64,000 nt of DNA from Anopheles merus (GCF_017562075.2 NW_024427631.1:1-64000), one strand, 5' to 3'; shown: positions 45,549 through 57,887, counted from the first letter of the stretch. Made by a program: numbers and translations. Notes: generated from the letters alone by a model not told the origin.

Positions 45549-46488
45549 TGTTAGCTCCCGAACTAGTCGCGTAACGGAATATAAATTGTTCTCTCATAGG
45601 AGTCAAAAAATGTTTATTCGCCGAGTTTCGCTTTGGGTGGAAACTTTATTTTGTCGCGGTTTTTGTACACCTTTAAAAAGTTTTTCAACTATATTCGCTC
45701 GCTGTCGTGATGCTACTGAAGCAATCGCGATGGCGAGGAACCCGATTCCCGATCCTGAGGTCATTTGCCTTCCCGGTATCCGAACCCGTTACAGTGCCCT
45801 CTGTACGTGAGAGTCTAGAATCTCTCGCGATCGCAAATGCTGAAAGTTTTGCTGTCAGCCGCGGTGACAGTTCTCTATTTGTTTACGACTCGCAGCAACA
45901 CCCCACCCCGTGAACTGGTTACCCGTCAAGCTTGCTGTCATACCGTGTTCACTTTTCTATGTGCTCTCGCGATCCGTAAACTATCTTCTACTTTAGCTGT
46001 GCAATATCTCTCTCCTTTTCGGTTTCCTTAATTTCCACATCTAATACAGCTAACTTAACCGTGGGTCGCTTTAGTTGTTTTCCGGTTGCTGTACGAACAA
46101 TCGCTTGTCTTACCCGCCCGTCTCGTCCTGCATGGACTTCTTCGACTACTGCCCTAGTCCATTCTTTTCGATCTCCCTCTATTACAAACACCAAATCGCC
46201 TTCCTTTAGCTGAACCTGGTCGTCGTGCCACTTTGGCCGTTTGTTTAGCGATGGGAAGTATTCTTTTACCCAACGATCCCATAAGTGGTAGGACAACTGC
46301 TGTGACCTCTTGTAGCTGTGTCTAGTGCTTGTGTTACACTCGGACAGAAGCGCATATGTGTCTGGCGCCTGCTGAACTTCCGAGTAGAAAGTGGTTTGGT
46401 GTGAGGGATTCTACATCTGACGAAAGCGACGTATATGTCAACGGCCTGGAATTGATCAAATTCTCCGAGTCAGCTAACACGCTCAACA
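45549..46488 (-). mobile_element. BEL/Pao 3' end fragment
   Basis: On the minus strand: the end of pol, a 3' UTR and one LTR (45549-45793, 245 bp, TGTAACGGG...GAGCTAACA). The 5' side stops exactly where an S head CCCGCTGCGCAAAG begins (46489). Inverse copy at 60959-61900. Confidence 0.85.
45988..46488 (-). pseudogene. BEL/Pao Pol C-terminal fragment, frameshifted
   Basis: It encodes the tail of integrase (LINSRPLTYTSLSSDVESLT) followed by the C-terminal module after integrase (W.RWVKEYFPSLNKR.KW, GDLVFVIE, W.RAVVEEV, DGRVRQA, RPTVKLAVL), as in BEL/Pao Pol (DUF5641-like). Two single-base deletions relative to the copy at 60959-61461 (a C in GCGCCC and a T in CACTTAG) shift the frame. No upstream pol remains. 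Confidence 0.85.
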
Positions 46489-46891
46489 CCCGCTGCGCAA
46501 AGCGATCGAAACTCAGCGTCTCGCTCAATGTAGCTAGAGAGCAAGAACCAATAAAAGGTAAAAGGATGGTGAAGAGGGGAAGGAGGGGAGAAAGAAAACG
46601 TGGGTGTGAACTATTTTGCGACCATAATCATTTTTGAACCAACATGGTCGCGTACCGGAGCTTTTTTTGTCAGAAAGAGACAAACACATACACCCGCTGC
46701 GCAAAGCGATCGAAAACTTGTCAGCCACTCGCTCAATGTAGCTAGAGAGCAAAAATCAATAACGATAAAGCGAGGTGAAAGGGAAAAGAGAGAAGAAAGA
46801 GAACGTGGGTGTGACCTATTTTTCGGCCATTATCATTTTTGCGCCATCACGGTCGCGTACCGGAACTTTTTTGTCAAAAAGAGATATACAC
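46489..46891 (+). repeat. Two stacked S heads
   Basis: S heads start at 46489 and 46693. Each is cut after about 200 bp at the sequence ACATACAC-like, just where the next CCCGC head starts. Confidence 0.82.
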
Positions 46892-47241
46892 CCCGTTGCG
46901 CAAAGCGATCGAAAACTTCTCAGCCACTCGCTCAATGTAGCTAGAGAGCAAAAACCAATAACGATAAAGCGAGGTGAAAGGGAAAAGAGGGGAGAAAGAA
47001 AACGTGGATGTGAAACATTTTTCGGCCATTATCATTTTTGCGCCAACACGGTCGCGTACCGGAGCTTTTTGTCAAAAAGAGACATACACGGACAGCGCGC
47101 TCTCTCGAACGACCGTAAACGCTTCAACCGATCAAGAGCTTCGTTCGGTTCTTCGGATGTTTCTGCTCGCTTTCTCGATCGGTTTCGGCGGAAAGCGAGC
47201 TAGAAAACGAGCTCAAAAACTGCTCGATTTTGTTGTGCGGG
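46892..47241 (+). mobile_element. S element, complete
   Basis: It starts CCCGTTGCGCAAAGCGATCG (one change in the terminus) and ends TTTTGTTGTGCGGG, 350 bp. Its interior at 47145-47165 gives the unoccupied site for L copy 4. Confidence 0.85.
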
Positions 47242-47285
47242 TTTCCGCCGAAACTGATCGAGAAAGCGAGCAGAAATGTCCGAAT

Positions 47286-47646
47286 CCCGCACAACAAAAT
47301 CGAGCAGTTTTTGAGCTCGCTTTCTAGCTCGCTTTCCGCCGAAACCGATCGAGAAAGCGAGCAGAATGTCCGAAGAACCGATCGAAGCTCTTGATCGGTT
47401 GAAGCGTTTACGGTATTTCGAGAGAGCGCGCTGTATGTGTTTGTCTCTTTTTGACAAAAAGCTTCGGTACGCAACCGTGTTGGCGCAAAAATGATGATTG
47501 CCGAAAAATAGTTCACACCCATGTTCTCTTTTTCCCCTCCTTCCCCTTTTCTTCATCCTTTCACCACATTTTATCGTTATTGGTTCTTGCTCTCTATCTA
47601 CATTTAGCGAGTGGCTGACAAGTTTTCGATCGCTTTGCGCAGCGGG
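47286..47646 (-). mobile_element. S element, complete
   Basis: CCCGCACAACAAAATCGAGC to TTTGCGCAGCGGG, about 361 bp. Its interior at 47594-47608 gives the unoccupied site for L copy 3. Confidence 0.85.
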
Positions 47647-48043
47647 TATGTGCATTGCGGTTGTGTATTGTTGTTATTGGTGGGTGATAGCATTTATTAA
47701 TTTGTGTGTGGCCTTGAGACGCTGTGGGAGAAGCTGGATTGGGATTCAAAGTGTTATCGGTGTATTGATGGTTTATTTTATTTCTGCTGATGAGACCATT
47801 CGATGCCCGTGGCAATCGAGGGTGACGAAGCCTACTTAAAACAAGCGTAGGAGAACGTCTAACACTAATCTAATATATTTTTAATTTGAACATGTTTGAC
47901 GCTTCAACGACCTTCTAAGCATCATGTAGCACAATATATAGTGGCAAAAAAATTTTTTTTTAAATGTGCCGAAATTTGTCACAAGTTTTCGGGTCTTGAC
48001 ACACACATGCACACAGCGCGGGGAAAGTGACCGTTCACTCTAT

Positions 48044-49213
48044 CCCAACCAGCAAAACCGAAGCTATTGGAAAACTTTCCTGTGTGCCAAAGCGAGAGAG
48101 CATGTCTTCTTTCTCTAGATTTTGGACGGCACAACGCCGATCGTGTGGCCTATGAACGAAAAACGGGAGAAGGGGAAACCGATATCCTTCGAGTGACACA
48201 CACGCATGCATCTGCATGCGTATTCCGCTGAACCGAGACTACACATCTCTCTCGATCTCCCATGATTTTTCTGCTATCGCGCTCATCCGGGTGTTAGGCA
48301 TCCTCAGTCTGTCCAGAACTTTCACTGCGGAAGGATGTGTTGGAGTGATGTGTGATTTCTTGTGCCCCGTACTTTGCTCGTTTACGTTTTGTGCCGTGTT
48401 CCTTCTTCTTCAAATATGGAATGATTTATCCTTGTAAATTTCTAAGGTAAGTTTCTTATCCTCGTGTGTGCTTCAATGGATACATTCAACTAACGCTTGT
48501 CGTCTAAAAAGTTACAGTGCACGCGCATGTTAATCGACGGTTGCCAACATCCCGCAAAACGATCGACAGAAGGAAAACGGTGTCCGGTTTTAAAATATAA
48601 AGGTAAGCGTTTCTATAATCCTATGTGCAAAATATTGTTTAGTTTGTTATAAAAAACATGGATTAATTATTGGTTAATTTTCATCAACAGATTTCATTAC
48701 AGCTCTTTCGTAGAAGAGCGCACTTCAAGGACGCCTAGGATACGGCTAAACATGCGCAGCACCAGTCCGTGACGTCATTTCCAGACAGGCGCCGGCTGAA
48801 CACGCGCAGCACCAGTCGAGGATATCCTAGCGCAGAGGGTAGAAGGAAGAACGAGAGGAAGGGTAATAGAAAGCAACCGCAGCATTTGGAAGGGGTGAAG
48901 CATCCTGCCGTATACAGAGTGTGAGTGTGCCAAAACGCATGTGGAAAGAGTAACACCAATAAATAGCATGCGAAAGTGTGCATAAAGCAAAAAGAAAAAG
49001 CGTCACTACTACAACCAGCAATCCGAAAATATAAGGGGAGGGATAAATACAAATGTATGCGTAAGCAGGACCAGCAATCCAAGCATTTGAATGTGTGCGT
49101 CGGTTTGTGCCGTGCTGAAAGTTTTTACTTTAGCTGCTGCTAGTGTAAAAACTTAAGGAAAGCTTAAAGTAAAAATTTTTTACACGGGGCGCCTTCGGAA
49201 ATTGTTGGCTGGG
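48044..49213. mobile_element. 1,170-bp element with CCCAACCAGCAA termini, 2-bp TSD
   Basis: It starts CCCAACCAGCAAAACCGAAG and ends with the inverse of CCCAGCCAACAATTTCCGAA. AT flanks both sides. Other L copies (e.g. 39518-39530) show the uninterrupted CTCTATCATGTCG, so two bases were duplicated. No coding frame recognised. A diverged relative lies at about 790-1829. Confidence 0.88.
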
Positions 49214-49429
49214 ATCATGTCGCGATCCCCCAACCCGCCCGGCGCTTTGAATGAGGATGCGCTACAAGACAGCTGAACCAGCCGTTCTACCGATAAGGTA
49301 GCCGTACTCGCTCGTGCGGGAGGGGGGGGGGGTTTGGTGGAGGGTGCGTGATCGCGTGCGCGACTTCGGGGGCGCGTGCTCGTGCGCGAGCTTTCGTGGG
49401 TGCGTGCTGGCGTGCGCGCGTACGTGCAT

Positions 49430-49550
49430 GTGTGCGTGCGTGCGTGCGTGTGTGTGTGCGTGCGTGCGTGCGTGTGTGTGCGTGCGTGAGTGCGTGCGTG
49501 CTGGCGTCCGCGCGTTCATGCATGTGTGCGTGTGTGTGTGTGTGTGTGAG
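49430..49550 (+). repeat. Interrupted (GT)/(GTGC) tract in L copy 6
   Basis: Short GTGT and GTGCGTGC runs at the L microsatellite position, much shorter than in copies 4 and 9. Confidence 0.85.
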
Positions 49551-50091
49551 TTTGCGCGCGCATGTTTGTGTTCTTGTGTGTGTGCGTGCGTTTGGAAACC
49601 CCAAAACTATTTGATTCTTATGGGTACATATTCATCCGCTGCGGCTACAAAGTCCATGCATTTTCGATCTCGCTACCTGAGAGACAACACAACCATTGGC
49701 ATTGGCATCTTTGTGATCGGCTCTGCTGTTGGGGTATTAAAAAGACACATGATTTAAGCAAACGTGCGTGTGATTTGTTGCACATTTATTTCTAATTCAG
49801 CTAGCGGACGCAAGTGGAAACAACATTTTGAATTGAATCCATAGAGGATTCTGGATTTGTTTATTACGGTGCGCGTATGGTGCTGCACCTGTCCGTCCAG
49901 AATCTGGTGGCTTGTTGGTTTGGAGTAGTTATCATGACGCCGGTTGACCGGCAATGCCTTGGAATGGGTTCGGATCGGTAGGTTCATGTTTTGGTCGAGT
50001 GCATTCCGTGTATTTGTCTCGTCACAGCGGTAGCCCAGCAGCAACAAAGTCAAGACAAACTCTTACCCGAGTGTGGACTGCTATGCTTAGT

Positions 50092-50093
50092 TC

Positions 50094-50143
<50 letters not shown>

Positions 50144-50534
50144 GGCGTAATAGCCAACGCCCGGTCGTCGTAGAGCCGGTCTGGTGGTGCAGTCGTCAAC
50201 TCGTACGACGTAACAACATGCCCGTCATGGGTTCAAGTCCCGAATAGACCGTGCTCCCATACGCAGAACTGACTATCCTGCTATGGTAACAATAAGTCAC
50301 TGAAAGCCAAGCTCACTTTACTAGTGGGTACTGGCAGGCCTTGACCGACAGCGGTTGTTGCGCCAAAGAAGAAGAAGAAGAATAGCCAACGCGATCATGC
50401 CGGCCTTTTCAGGACTTGAGTACCACGTAGCCGGAGCCGTGACTAATCCCTTGCTATGACGGACGGTTCATACGCGATTAGAACCCACGACGGGCATGCA
50501 GATGTGCGGAATGATGGCGGTGCTGCGGGCCCGC
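50092..50534 (-). repeat. SINE embedded in L copy 6, interrupted by SINE200
   Basis: Pieces 50092-50160 (with about 15 ATT triplets) and 50381-50534. The interruption is the SINE200 copy between them. Confidence 0.75.
50161..50380 (+). repeat. SINE200-type element, essentially full length, with 12-bp TSD
   Basis: 220 bp with a pol III A-box-like start (TGGTGCAGTCGTCAACTCG) and B box (GGGTTCAAGTCCC), ending in (AAG)n. The exact duplication AATAGCCAACGC flanks it (50149-50160, 50381-50392). I recognise this as the abundant Anopheles gambiae SINE200 family, and it is the main basis for naming the genus. Confidence 0.88.
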
Positions 50535-51729
50535 TCCTATCCAGTGTGCAACTTTCATACTGCCACACTGTCTCCTGCCCGGTGCATACGCAGCAGGCAG
50601 GGGAAGGATGCACCTCCACAGTAAAAAAAACACCGTCATGAACCAACGGTGGATCTAACGGTAGGCGGACTAGGCGGTCACCGAAGATCTCTAGTCTGTA
50701 GTATGCCGTATGTCTACAAGTGGACAGAGTGTTAGCGACAAGGGCCCCCGGAAAGATGGTCATTGGGGCTCCGTGGCAGGAGAACCATTTGCACCCCCCC
50801 CCCCCATGGCAACTACAATTGTAGGGCCTGTGACCGATGATCGTAGGGGTTCCATCGCCAATCCCCCCCACCCCCAACACGCCAGCAATTTAAGTATAAT
50901 GTTCAATCTCTTAACAGCTGTATGCCAGTACCCCCTCCTCCCGGTCATCAGCTATCATTTACAGGGGTCTCAATTTGTCTTTCCGCCTTTCATGAACACC
51001 TTCCTTTCCGATGGATCATAACATTCCGGAAAAGCATACATTCGGCGACAGTTTTGCACACACACGCACACTCACACCCTTGCGCAGACGGCTCAGCATA
51101 TCTGTGTAATCTACACCATACGAAAGCAAAAAAAGCTTAGTGTAGCAAAGTTATGCTTAATGCTTAACACGTTAAGTTCGATGGCAGGCCCCAGGGACTG
51201 CCAGTGAACTTTCCAGTATACCGGTTTCACAATCAGCTTGCGTTCTAGATGCCGGGGGAACGGTAAGCTCATGAAATTCAGCGCCGGGCTGAATGTGTTA
51301 ATGCGAATTAGGGTTCTGCGCGTTGCACAGCAAACCCTCTATCGTGCTAGCGATTCCTTAGTCATTTTTATATTGCAGCAATTGAACTCATTGCGCTTTT
51401 TTTGTTTGATTTGTGAAAATGCAACTTCATCGCCGCAATGTTTGTTAACGGCATTTTTAGGCGCCACAACAACTCGCAAGCATTGACCACACGCGAGAAA
51501 GAGATGGCGCTATGGAAGGAAAAAGCACGGACGACGGCTGACAGCGATTGGCCGTCTGACGCACCAACACATCCAAACCTTCGGCAGCGTGCTCAGGCGA
51601 GGGGTATGAGGCGGAGCCAGGGACGGGTAGCTCGACGAGCTGCTCGACAAATTTGCCGTTGGAGAGAAAAGGAAGGCATGATAAAATTCTCAGAACGCCA
51701 TAACGCCTTCCGTCGCTTTGCACAGCGGG

Positions 51730-51843
51730 GGGTCTTGCTCTCTAACTACATTGAGCGAGACGCTGAGTTTTCGATCGCTTTGCCCAGCGGGTCTCTTTCT
51801 TTCCTCCTTCCCCTCTTCCCCATCCTTTCACATCGCTTTATCA
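51730..51843 (-). repeat. S-element fragments
   Basis: A short S head (inverse) ending TTTGCCCAGCGGG and a second S piece that is interrupted by the TTAA element. It resumes at 52376-52410. Confidence 0.7.
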
Positions 51844-51847
51844 TTAA

Positions 51848-52371
51848 CCTTTAAGTTGGCAACCGGATACCCGGGTATTTTTTTCAACTTCGAACTGCAA
51901 TAACTTTTGATTCATTGCTTTTATTGACCTGAAATTTTTCGTAGCCTCCCAACTTTTAAGTTATGATTTTTTGGTGCAAAAGTTGTAATTTTAAACAGCC
52001 TGTAAGTATTTTATTTTTTTTTTTTAACTTTACCACGTAAGTTGGCAACCAGCATACCCGGGTATTCCATACATTTTGTATGGAGAATGACGTTTCTCTT
52101 CTTCCTCTTTTCGTATTGTGCTTATTTTTTAATCAAATTCAGGCGATTCCAAATTTCAATTTGACCGTTATTTTTATAATAAAATTCAAAAAATTAATGA
52201 ATAAATAAAGTAGAAGAGAATATATGGTCGGCATTACTTGCTTACAGCATTAAAATATAGAAAGCATTGTTTACCTATGAAAATCGTTAATTTTTTGCAT
52301 AAAAACGTGTGGAATACCCGGGTATGCCGGTTGCCAACTTACGTGTGTAAATCTGGTTGCCAACTCTACGG
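51848..52371. mobile_element. MITE with TTAA duplication (piggyBac-type)
   Basis: 524 bp. The left end CCTTTAAGTTGGCAACCGGA and, inverted, the right end CCGTAGAGTTGGCAACCAGA pair. TTAA lies on both sides (51844-51847, 52372-52375). It is inserted in S DNA. The unit AAGTTGGCAACC...ATACCCGGGTATT occurs three times (left end, about 52038, inverted about 52310). Non-coding. Confidence 0.9.
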
Positions 52372-52375
52372 TTAA

Positions 52376-52805
52376 TGTTCTTGCTCGCTAGCTACATTGA
52401 GCGAGAGCGGGACAACTTGCAACCCTCACAATGTTTAACTGGACATAACGGTTTGTAAAAAATATACTTATTTCACATTGTTATTGAAAAATCTCCAAAA
52501 ATCACTGAATTGGATGGTAAAAAGGGTAATTTTTTTATTGCTACATGAAGATTAACAAAATTTCAAACAGATTTTTATTAGGAGATACTTGTATTACTTT
52601 TGATCAGGAGAACCCTCATAATGTTTGGAAGAGTGCTCCATTTTGTTTCCATTCCACTGTGATGAAATAATCTAAGAATTCAAATTCCTCTTTTTTGCAA
52701 TCATCTTCCATCAGTTAACATTAATGTCAATTTTAATAATAATAACTCAATTGTACCTGATGTCAGTAATAATTAATACTTTATTTATTTCATCTCTTTT
52801 AACAG
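52376..52805. other. Unassigned sequence upstream of candidate dpr exon
   Basis: S remnant to about 52410, a trace of the CCCGTCAAACATTGCGAGG-type end (AACCCTCACAATGTTTAACT) near 52420-52440, then AT-rich DNA ending in the tract TTTATTTCATCTCTTTTAACAG. Confidence 0.45.
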
Positions 52806-52933
52806 GTACCGCTAACCCCTTCGGAATCTACCAGCGTTCGTGTGCCTTTTCAATAATTTTACAGGCTGTAGACCTTTGGTTTGTTATTCGGAGTCTGTTC
52901 TTCTTCTTTATGAAACTTTCTATAGAAAGATAA
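52806..52933 (+). CDS. Candidate terminal exon of the dpr gene
   Basis: A strong acceptor (TTTATTTCATCTCTTTTAACAG) precedes a frame whose first two bases (GT) complete the glycine codon left split by the exon at 13476-13612, giving ...VHVLNG then TANPFGIYQ. The frame runs 41 codons to TAA. The tail is hydrophobic near its end (SIILQAVDLWFVIRSLFFFF), compatible with the short hydrophobic C-termini that Dpr proteins use for membrane or GPI attachment, although an Asp and an Arg interrupt it. Phase and acceptor are seen directly; membership in the gene is inference. No poly(A) signal stands out just downstream. An overlapping frame to 53052 (ending VVVAPGNPPQTINYVPN) has no such splice support. 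Confidence 0.38.
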
Positions 52934-53252
52934 TAGTAAGAGTTGTCGTAGTTGCTCCGGGAAATCCCCCTCAAACAATTAACTATGTACCTAATTCCTT
53001 AGATTTTTTCGAACATATTTATGTCTTAGGATCCTTCCTATTAGCACATTAATAAGCGATAATAACAAACCAAGAAGTACTTTTTTATGCTACAAAATTG
53101 AATTGCATTATCATTTTTTTTAAATACTTTTCTGCAGCAAAGGTAATAATCGGGCAACCAAAGCAGCAAAAAATTAAAACATATCATGGAGGTAATCCTT
53201 TTTAACACTTGTGAATCCTTCATGGTTTATTTTACATTGTAGTATTTTTATA

Positions 53253-54269
53253 CTAGGGTAAATGTACCAATAGTGGTGCAATTTGTGGTGGTACAGATGT
53301 ATTTTAATGGATTTAAAGTGTCAGGAAGGACATTTTTTGAATAATTTAACACATAACAGTTGGAATATGTTTTATCTTCGCAATCACAACCATTTTTACC
53401 ATGAAACACATCAAATTTACGAAGAAATACATATTTTTGTGATTGCTTCGTTGTACCTATGGTGGTGGTATGGTTCCTATAGTCGTCGTATTGTGTTCCT
53501 ATAGTGGTGGTAAACAAGGATGCCTCAAAACAGTGTATAATATTAATATAACTTAGTTTTGAAGTTGTTTTCGTGTGAATAGCAAGGATTACTGCGATAC
53601 TAATGATTTCTTTCGTAATTTGATCGTAAAAAATGTATGAATTTGGTTGATGAAAATATTGACTAAAGTACATGTCGTCAACCCATACTCAGAAGAGTTT
53701 GCTTGATTTGAAGTCGATTTTTCACTCAGCCAAATAAGCGAATTTTGGCCTTTGTTTGGAAAATTACTTACAGAAAACTCATTTTTGTTGCTTATTTTAA
53801 TGAAAACAGTACAACATGTCAAAAATGTCGTCGAAAAAAAGCTAAAATTACCTGTTTTTGCATGTTCGGTGTACCTATAATGGCAATATCATAAAAAACA
53901 CTTAAAATACGTAAATATGGTCAAAAGCCAATGAATTTGAATAAAACAATATCATTTGATAATAATTATGTTAAAACACTAATAATTGCGTTGTTATGTG
54001 GTCATTTAGAATGTTAACAAAAATATGAGTATCGTTATGAAATCCTAAGGATTTTGGACAAATGTGGATACCTATTACAAAATAATGGATTTTTCGGTCA
54101 CTTATAAACGGAATGGCCCCATTTCATTTTTAAATTCTTTGTAAAGGGCTAGAGAAAATCTCACACTATCGTAGATAACTTAACTACTGTTAATTTATCG
54201 TATGAGACGCATTTTAGTGCAATACCACCACTATTGGTACTAGCACCACTATAGGTACGTTTACCCTAG
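53253..54269. mobile_element. 1-kb inverted-repeat element with TA duplication
   Basis: The left end CTAGGGTAAATGTACCAATA and, inverted, the right end CTAGGGTAAACGTACCTATA continue to GTGGTGC. TA flanks both (53251-53252, 54270-54271). The interior repeats the terminal phrase CCTATAGT(G/C)GT several times (about 53455-53510). A - strand frame (53248-53673) simply reads these repeats. It is a Tc1/mariner-type MITE by its target. Confidence 0.85.
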
Positions 54270-54271
54270 TA

Positions 54272-55037
54272 CCAAAAACTTAATTTTCGAAGTGTCTCGA
54301 TGGTTATGACACGATACTAAATAAGGGTTTTGTGCCCAACCCAAGTGACGTTTTTTTCAAAAATGTTAAACATGATATGCTCAAATGGTGCTTGAGATAC
54401 CAAAAATTGTGGCTTTGTGTGTAATAAACCATGAAGAAAGCATCAAATCTTCGTTTATGTGTGTGAAAGACCTTTTTCTAGTGGACGATCCAATTAGTTT
54501 TAGATTAATTTGTCTGATTATTTGACGAAAAAAGAAGGTTCATTTCGTATGACGTTATTTGGTTAACTTCGACGGTAATAAGCATTGGAAACTTTATTTC
54601 CCAAAGGATAGAGAAGAATGCATCGAAAAATACACTTCACAGTCGATTTTAAAAGACTTGCTCTAAAAGTTCCTTAAACTGGTGCAGTTTCAGGGACGAT
54701 TAAGGTGCCAGTTTAAGGGAAATACCCAAGTGACATCTGCTCGAAATGGTTTTACCATATCTGCTCGGTTAGTATTCAATACGCCTGAAATTATTGATTT
54801 GTATGTGATCAAGTGTGTTAAAAGCGCCAGGATTTGGTGTGTTCGTAAATTAGACGTTCCTCAATAGATGGACGATGCCGTCGAGGTCATTTTTCATTCA
54901 TAGATATGGTTTTTTGATGAAAAAAAAAAGATAATTTTGCGTGACGTTCCCAGTCAGACAAATGGGACATAATTTACCCCTATCTTACCAATAAATTACC
55001 GGTAATTTAAGAGTTATTTAATGGTAAATTAGCAGTC
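54272..55037. other. Unassigned sequence
   Basis: AT-rich, with no gene. Repeated TTTACCGGTAATTTAAG-like phrases near 54980-55030 precede L copy 7. Confidence 0.4.
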
Positions 55038-57887
55038 CCCGCTGCGCAAAGCGACGGAAGAAATCAAGGCGTTCGGAGAATTTTATCATGCCTTCCTTTT
55101 CTCTCCAACGGCAAATTTGTCGAGCAGCTCGTCGAGCTGCCCGTCCCTGGCTCCGCCTCATTCCCCTCGCCTGAGCGCGCTGCCGAAGGTTTGGATGTGT
55201 TGGTGCGTCAGACGGCCAATCGCTGTCAGCCGTCGTCCGTGCTTTTTCCCTCCATAGCGCTATCTCTTTCTCGCGTGTGGTCAATGCTCGCGAGCTGTTG
55301 TGGCGCCTAAAAATGCCGTTAACAAACATTGCGGCGATGAAGTTGCATTTTCACAAATCAAACCAAAAAAGCGCAATAAGTTCAATTGCTGCAATGTAAA
55401 AATGACTAAGGAAACGCTAGCTCACGATTGAGGGTTTGCTGTGCAACGTGCAGAATCCTAATCCGCATTAACACGTTCAGTCCGGCGCTGATTTTCATGA
55501 GCTTACCGTTCCGCCGGCATCTAGAACGCAAGCTGATTGTGGAACCGGTAAACTGGAAAGTCCACTGGCAGTCCCTGGGGCCTGCCATCGTGCTGAACGT
55601 GCTAAGCATTAAGCATAACACTAAGCTGTTGATTTCGTTTGTTGTGGATTACATAGATATGCTAAGCATCCTGCGCATGGTTGTGAGTGTGCGTGTGTAT
55701 GCAAAACTGTCGCCGAATGTATGCTCTTCCGGAATGTTATGATCCATCATTCAAAGAAAGGAAGGTGTTCATGAAAGGCGGAAAGACAAATTGAGACCCC
55801 TGTAAATGGTAACTGATGACCGGGAGGAGGGGTACTGGCACACAGCTGTTGGGAGATAGATTGAACATTATACTTAAATTGCAGGCGGATGGAGGGGGGG
55901 TGGCCATGGAACCCCAACGATCATCGGTCACAGGCCCTAAAATTGTTGCCGGCATGAGGGGTGGGGTGGGGGTGGGGGGTGTGAGAGTGCAGATGGTTCT
56001 CCAGCCACGGGGCACCAACGACCATCTTTCCGGGGGCCCTTGTCGCTAATACTCTGTCCACTTGTAGACATACGACATACTACAGACTAGAAATCTTCGT
56101 CGACCGCCTAGTCCGCCTACCGTTAGGTCCACCGCTGGTTCATGACGGTGTTTTTTGTTGTGGAGTTGCATCCTTCCCCCTGCCTGCAGCATATGCATCG
56201 AGCAGGAGACAGTGTGGCAGTATGCAAGTTACCCGCTGGATAGGAGCGGTCCCGCGGCACCGCTGTCATTCCGCACATCTGCATGCCCGTCGTGGGTTCT
56301 AACCGCGTATGAACCGTCCGCCGTAGCAAGGGCTAACTATCCGGCTACGTGCTACTCAAGTCCTGAAAAGGCCGGCATGATCGCGTAGACTATTACGCCA
56401 ATAATAATAATAATAATAATAAGAAGAAGAAGAACTTAGCATAGCAGTCCACACTCGGGGAAGGTTTTTGTTTTGACTTTGGTGCTGCCGGGTCTACCGC
56501 TGTGGCGCGACAAATGCACGGAATTCACTCGACTAAAACATGAACCTACCGATCCGAACCCATTCCAAGGCAATGCCGGTCAATCGGCGTCATGATAACT
56601 TCTCCAAACCAACAAGCCGCCAGATTCTGGACGGGTAGGTGCAGCACCATATGCGCGAAAGAAATTTGCTACATATCAAACGCACGTTTGCTTCGATCGT
56701 GTGCCTTTTTAACACCCCCAACAGCAGAACCGATCGTAAAGATCGTGGTGCCAATCCGAAAGTTGTGTTGTCTCTCAGGTAGCGAAATCGAAAATGCATG
56801 GACTTTGTAGCCGCAGCGGATGAAAATGTACGCATCAGAATCAAATAGTTTTGGGGTTTCCACACGCACGCACACACACTCACACAAAAACACACACACA
56901 CGCACGCGAGCACGCACGCACGCACACACACACGCACACATGCACGTACGCGTGTACGCGGGCAGGCACCCGCGAAAGCGCAAACGCAAGCACGCACCCA
57001 CGAAAGCGCGAACGCAAGCACGCACTCCCCCCCCCCCCCCCACCAGACCCCCCCCCCCCTGCATGATCGATTACGGCTACCGTATCGGTAGAACGGCTGG
57101 TTCAGCTTTCTTGTATCGCATCCTCATCCACAGCGTCGGGCAGGGTGGGGGATCGCGGCATGATAGAGTGAACGGTCACTTTCCCCGCGCTTTGTGTGTG
57201 TGCGTGTGTGTGTCGAGACCCGAAAACTCGAGACAGATTTCGGCACATAAAAAAAAAATATTGCCACTATACATTGCTACATGATGCTTAGAAGGTCGTT
57301 GAAGCGTCAAACATGTTCAAATTAAAAATATATTAGATTAGTGTTAGACGTTCTCCTACGCTTGTTTTAAATAGGCTTCGTCACCCTCGACCGGCACGGG
57401 CATCGAATGGTCTCATCAGCAGCGGCACGAAATAAAATAAACCATCAATACACCGATAACACTTTAAATCCCAAACCAGCTTCTCCCACAGCGTCTCAAG
57501 GTCACACACAAATTAATAAATGCTAACACCCACCAATAACAATACACAACCGCAATGCACATATATGAATCAACGCATACATCACAAACACCCAATCAGC
57601 TGGCGGCGGAAGGCACGGGTAGAAGCGCAAGTAAGGCAAGGCAGGGTGAGGGAGGGAGAAGAAGCGGACGAGAAAATGGGCGCCAATATTTTTAAATTTT
57701 TTTACCGTTTTTTTGCTCCACCGCCATAAACAGTTCGTCCATTTCGCCAACAGATGGTGCTAAACTTGCTCGACCCAGCGCGGGAATCGCTGAAGTCCAG
57801 CGCGGGAGACTAGGCCAAATCTGCGCTGGCCAGCGCAGAATTTGGTACATTTCCTGCGCTGGAAACTGCTCGAATTTGCGCAGCGGG
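55038..57887 (-). mobile_element. L element copy 7, full length
   Basis: 2,850 bp, outer end CCCGCTGCGCAAAGCGACGG first. Nearly identical to copy 3 at a constant offset of about 22,330 bases. The differences noticed are a few substitutions (CATCATTC against CATAGGTC, CAGAATTTGG against CAGATTTTGG) and homopolymer length changes. The flanks (GTC and AAT) do not show a TSD. Confidence 0.92.
56245..56434 (+). repeat. SINE embedded in L copy 7
   Basis: Matches 33916-34105 in copy 3, including the (AAT)n(AAG)n tail. Confidence 0.7.

Larger units (their letters stand above)
47647..51729 (+). mobile_element. L element copy 6, inner end missing, with two insertions
   Basis: It begins inside L (TATGTGCATTGCGG) right after an S element and ends with the outer terminus CGCTTTGCACAGCGGG. 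It is interrupted by a 1,170-bp element (48044-49213) and by a SINE200 in its SINE tail (50161-50380). Otherwise collinear with the other copies. Confidence 0.88.

Noticed and set aside
52840..53052. Frame ending VVVAPGNPPQTINYVPN... as an alternative coding exon
   Set aside because: It overlaps the phase-matched dpr candidate frame, has no acceptor in phase and no recognisable family.
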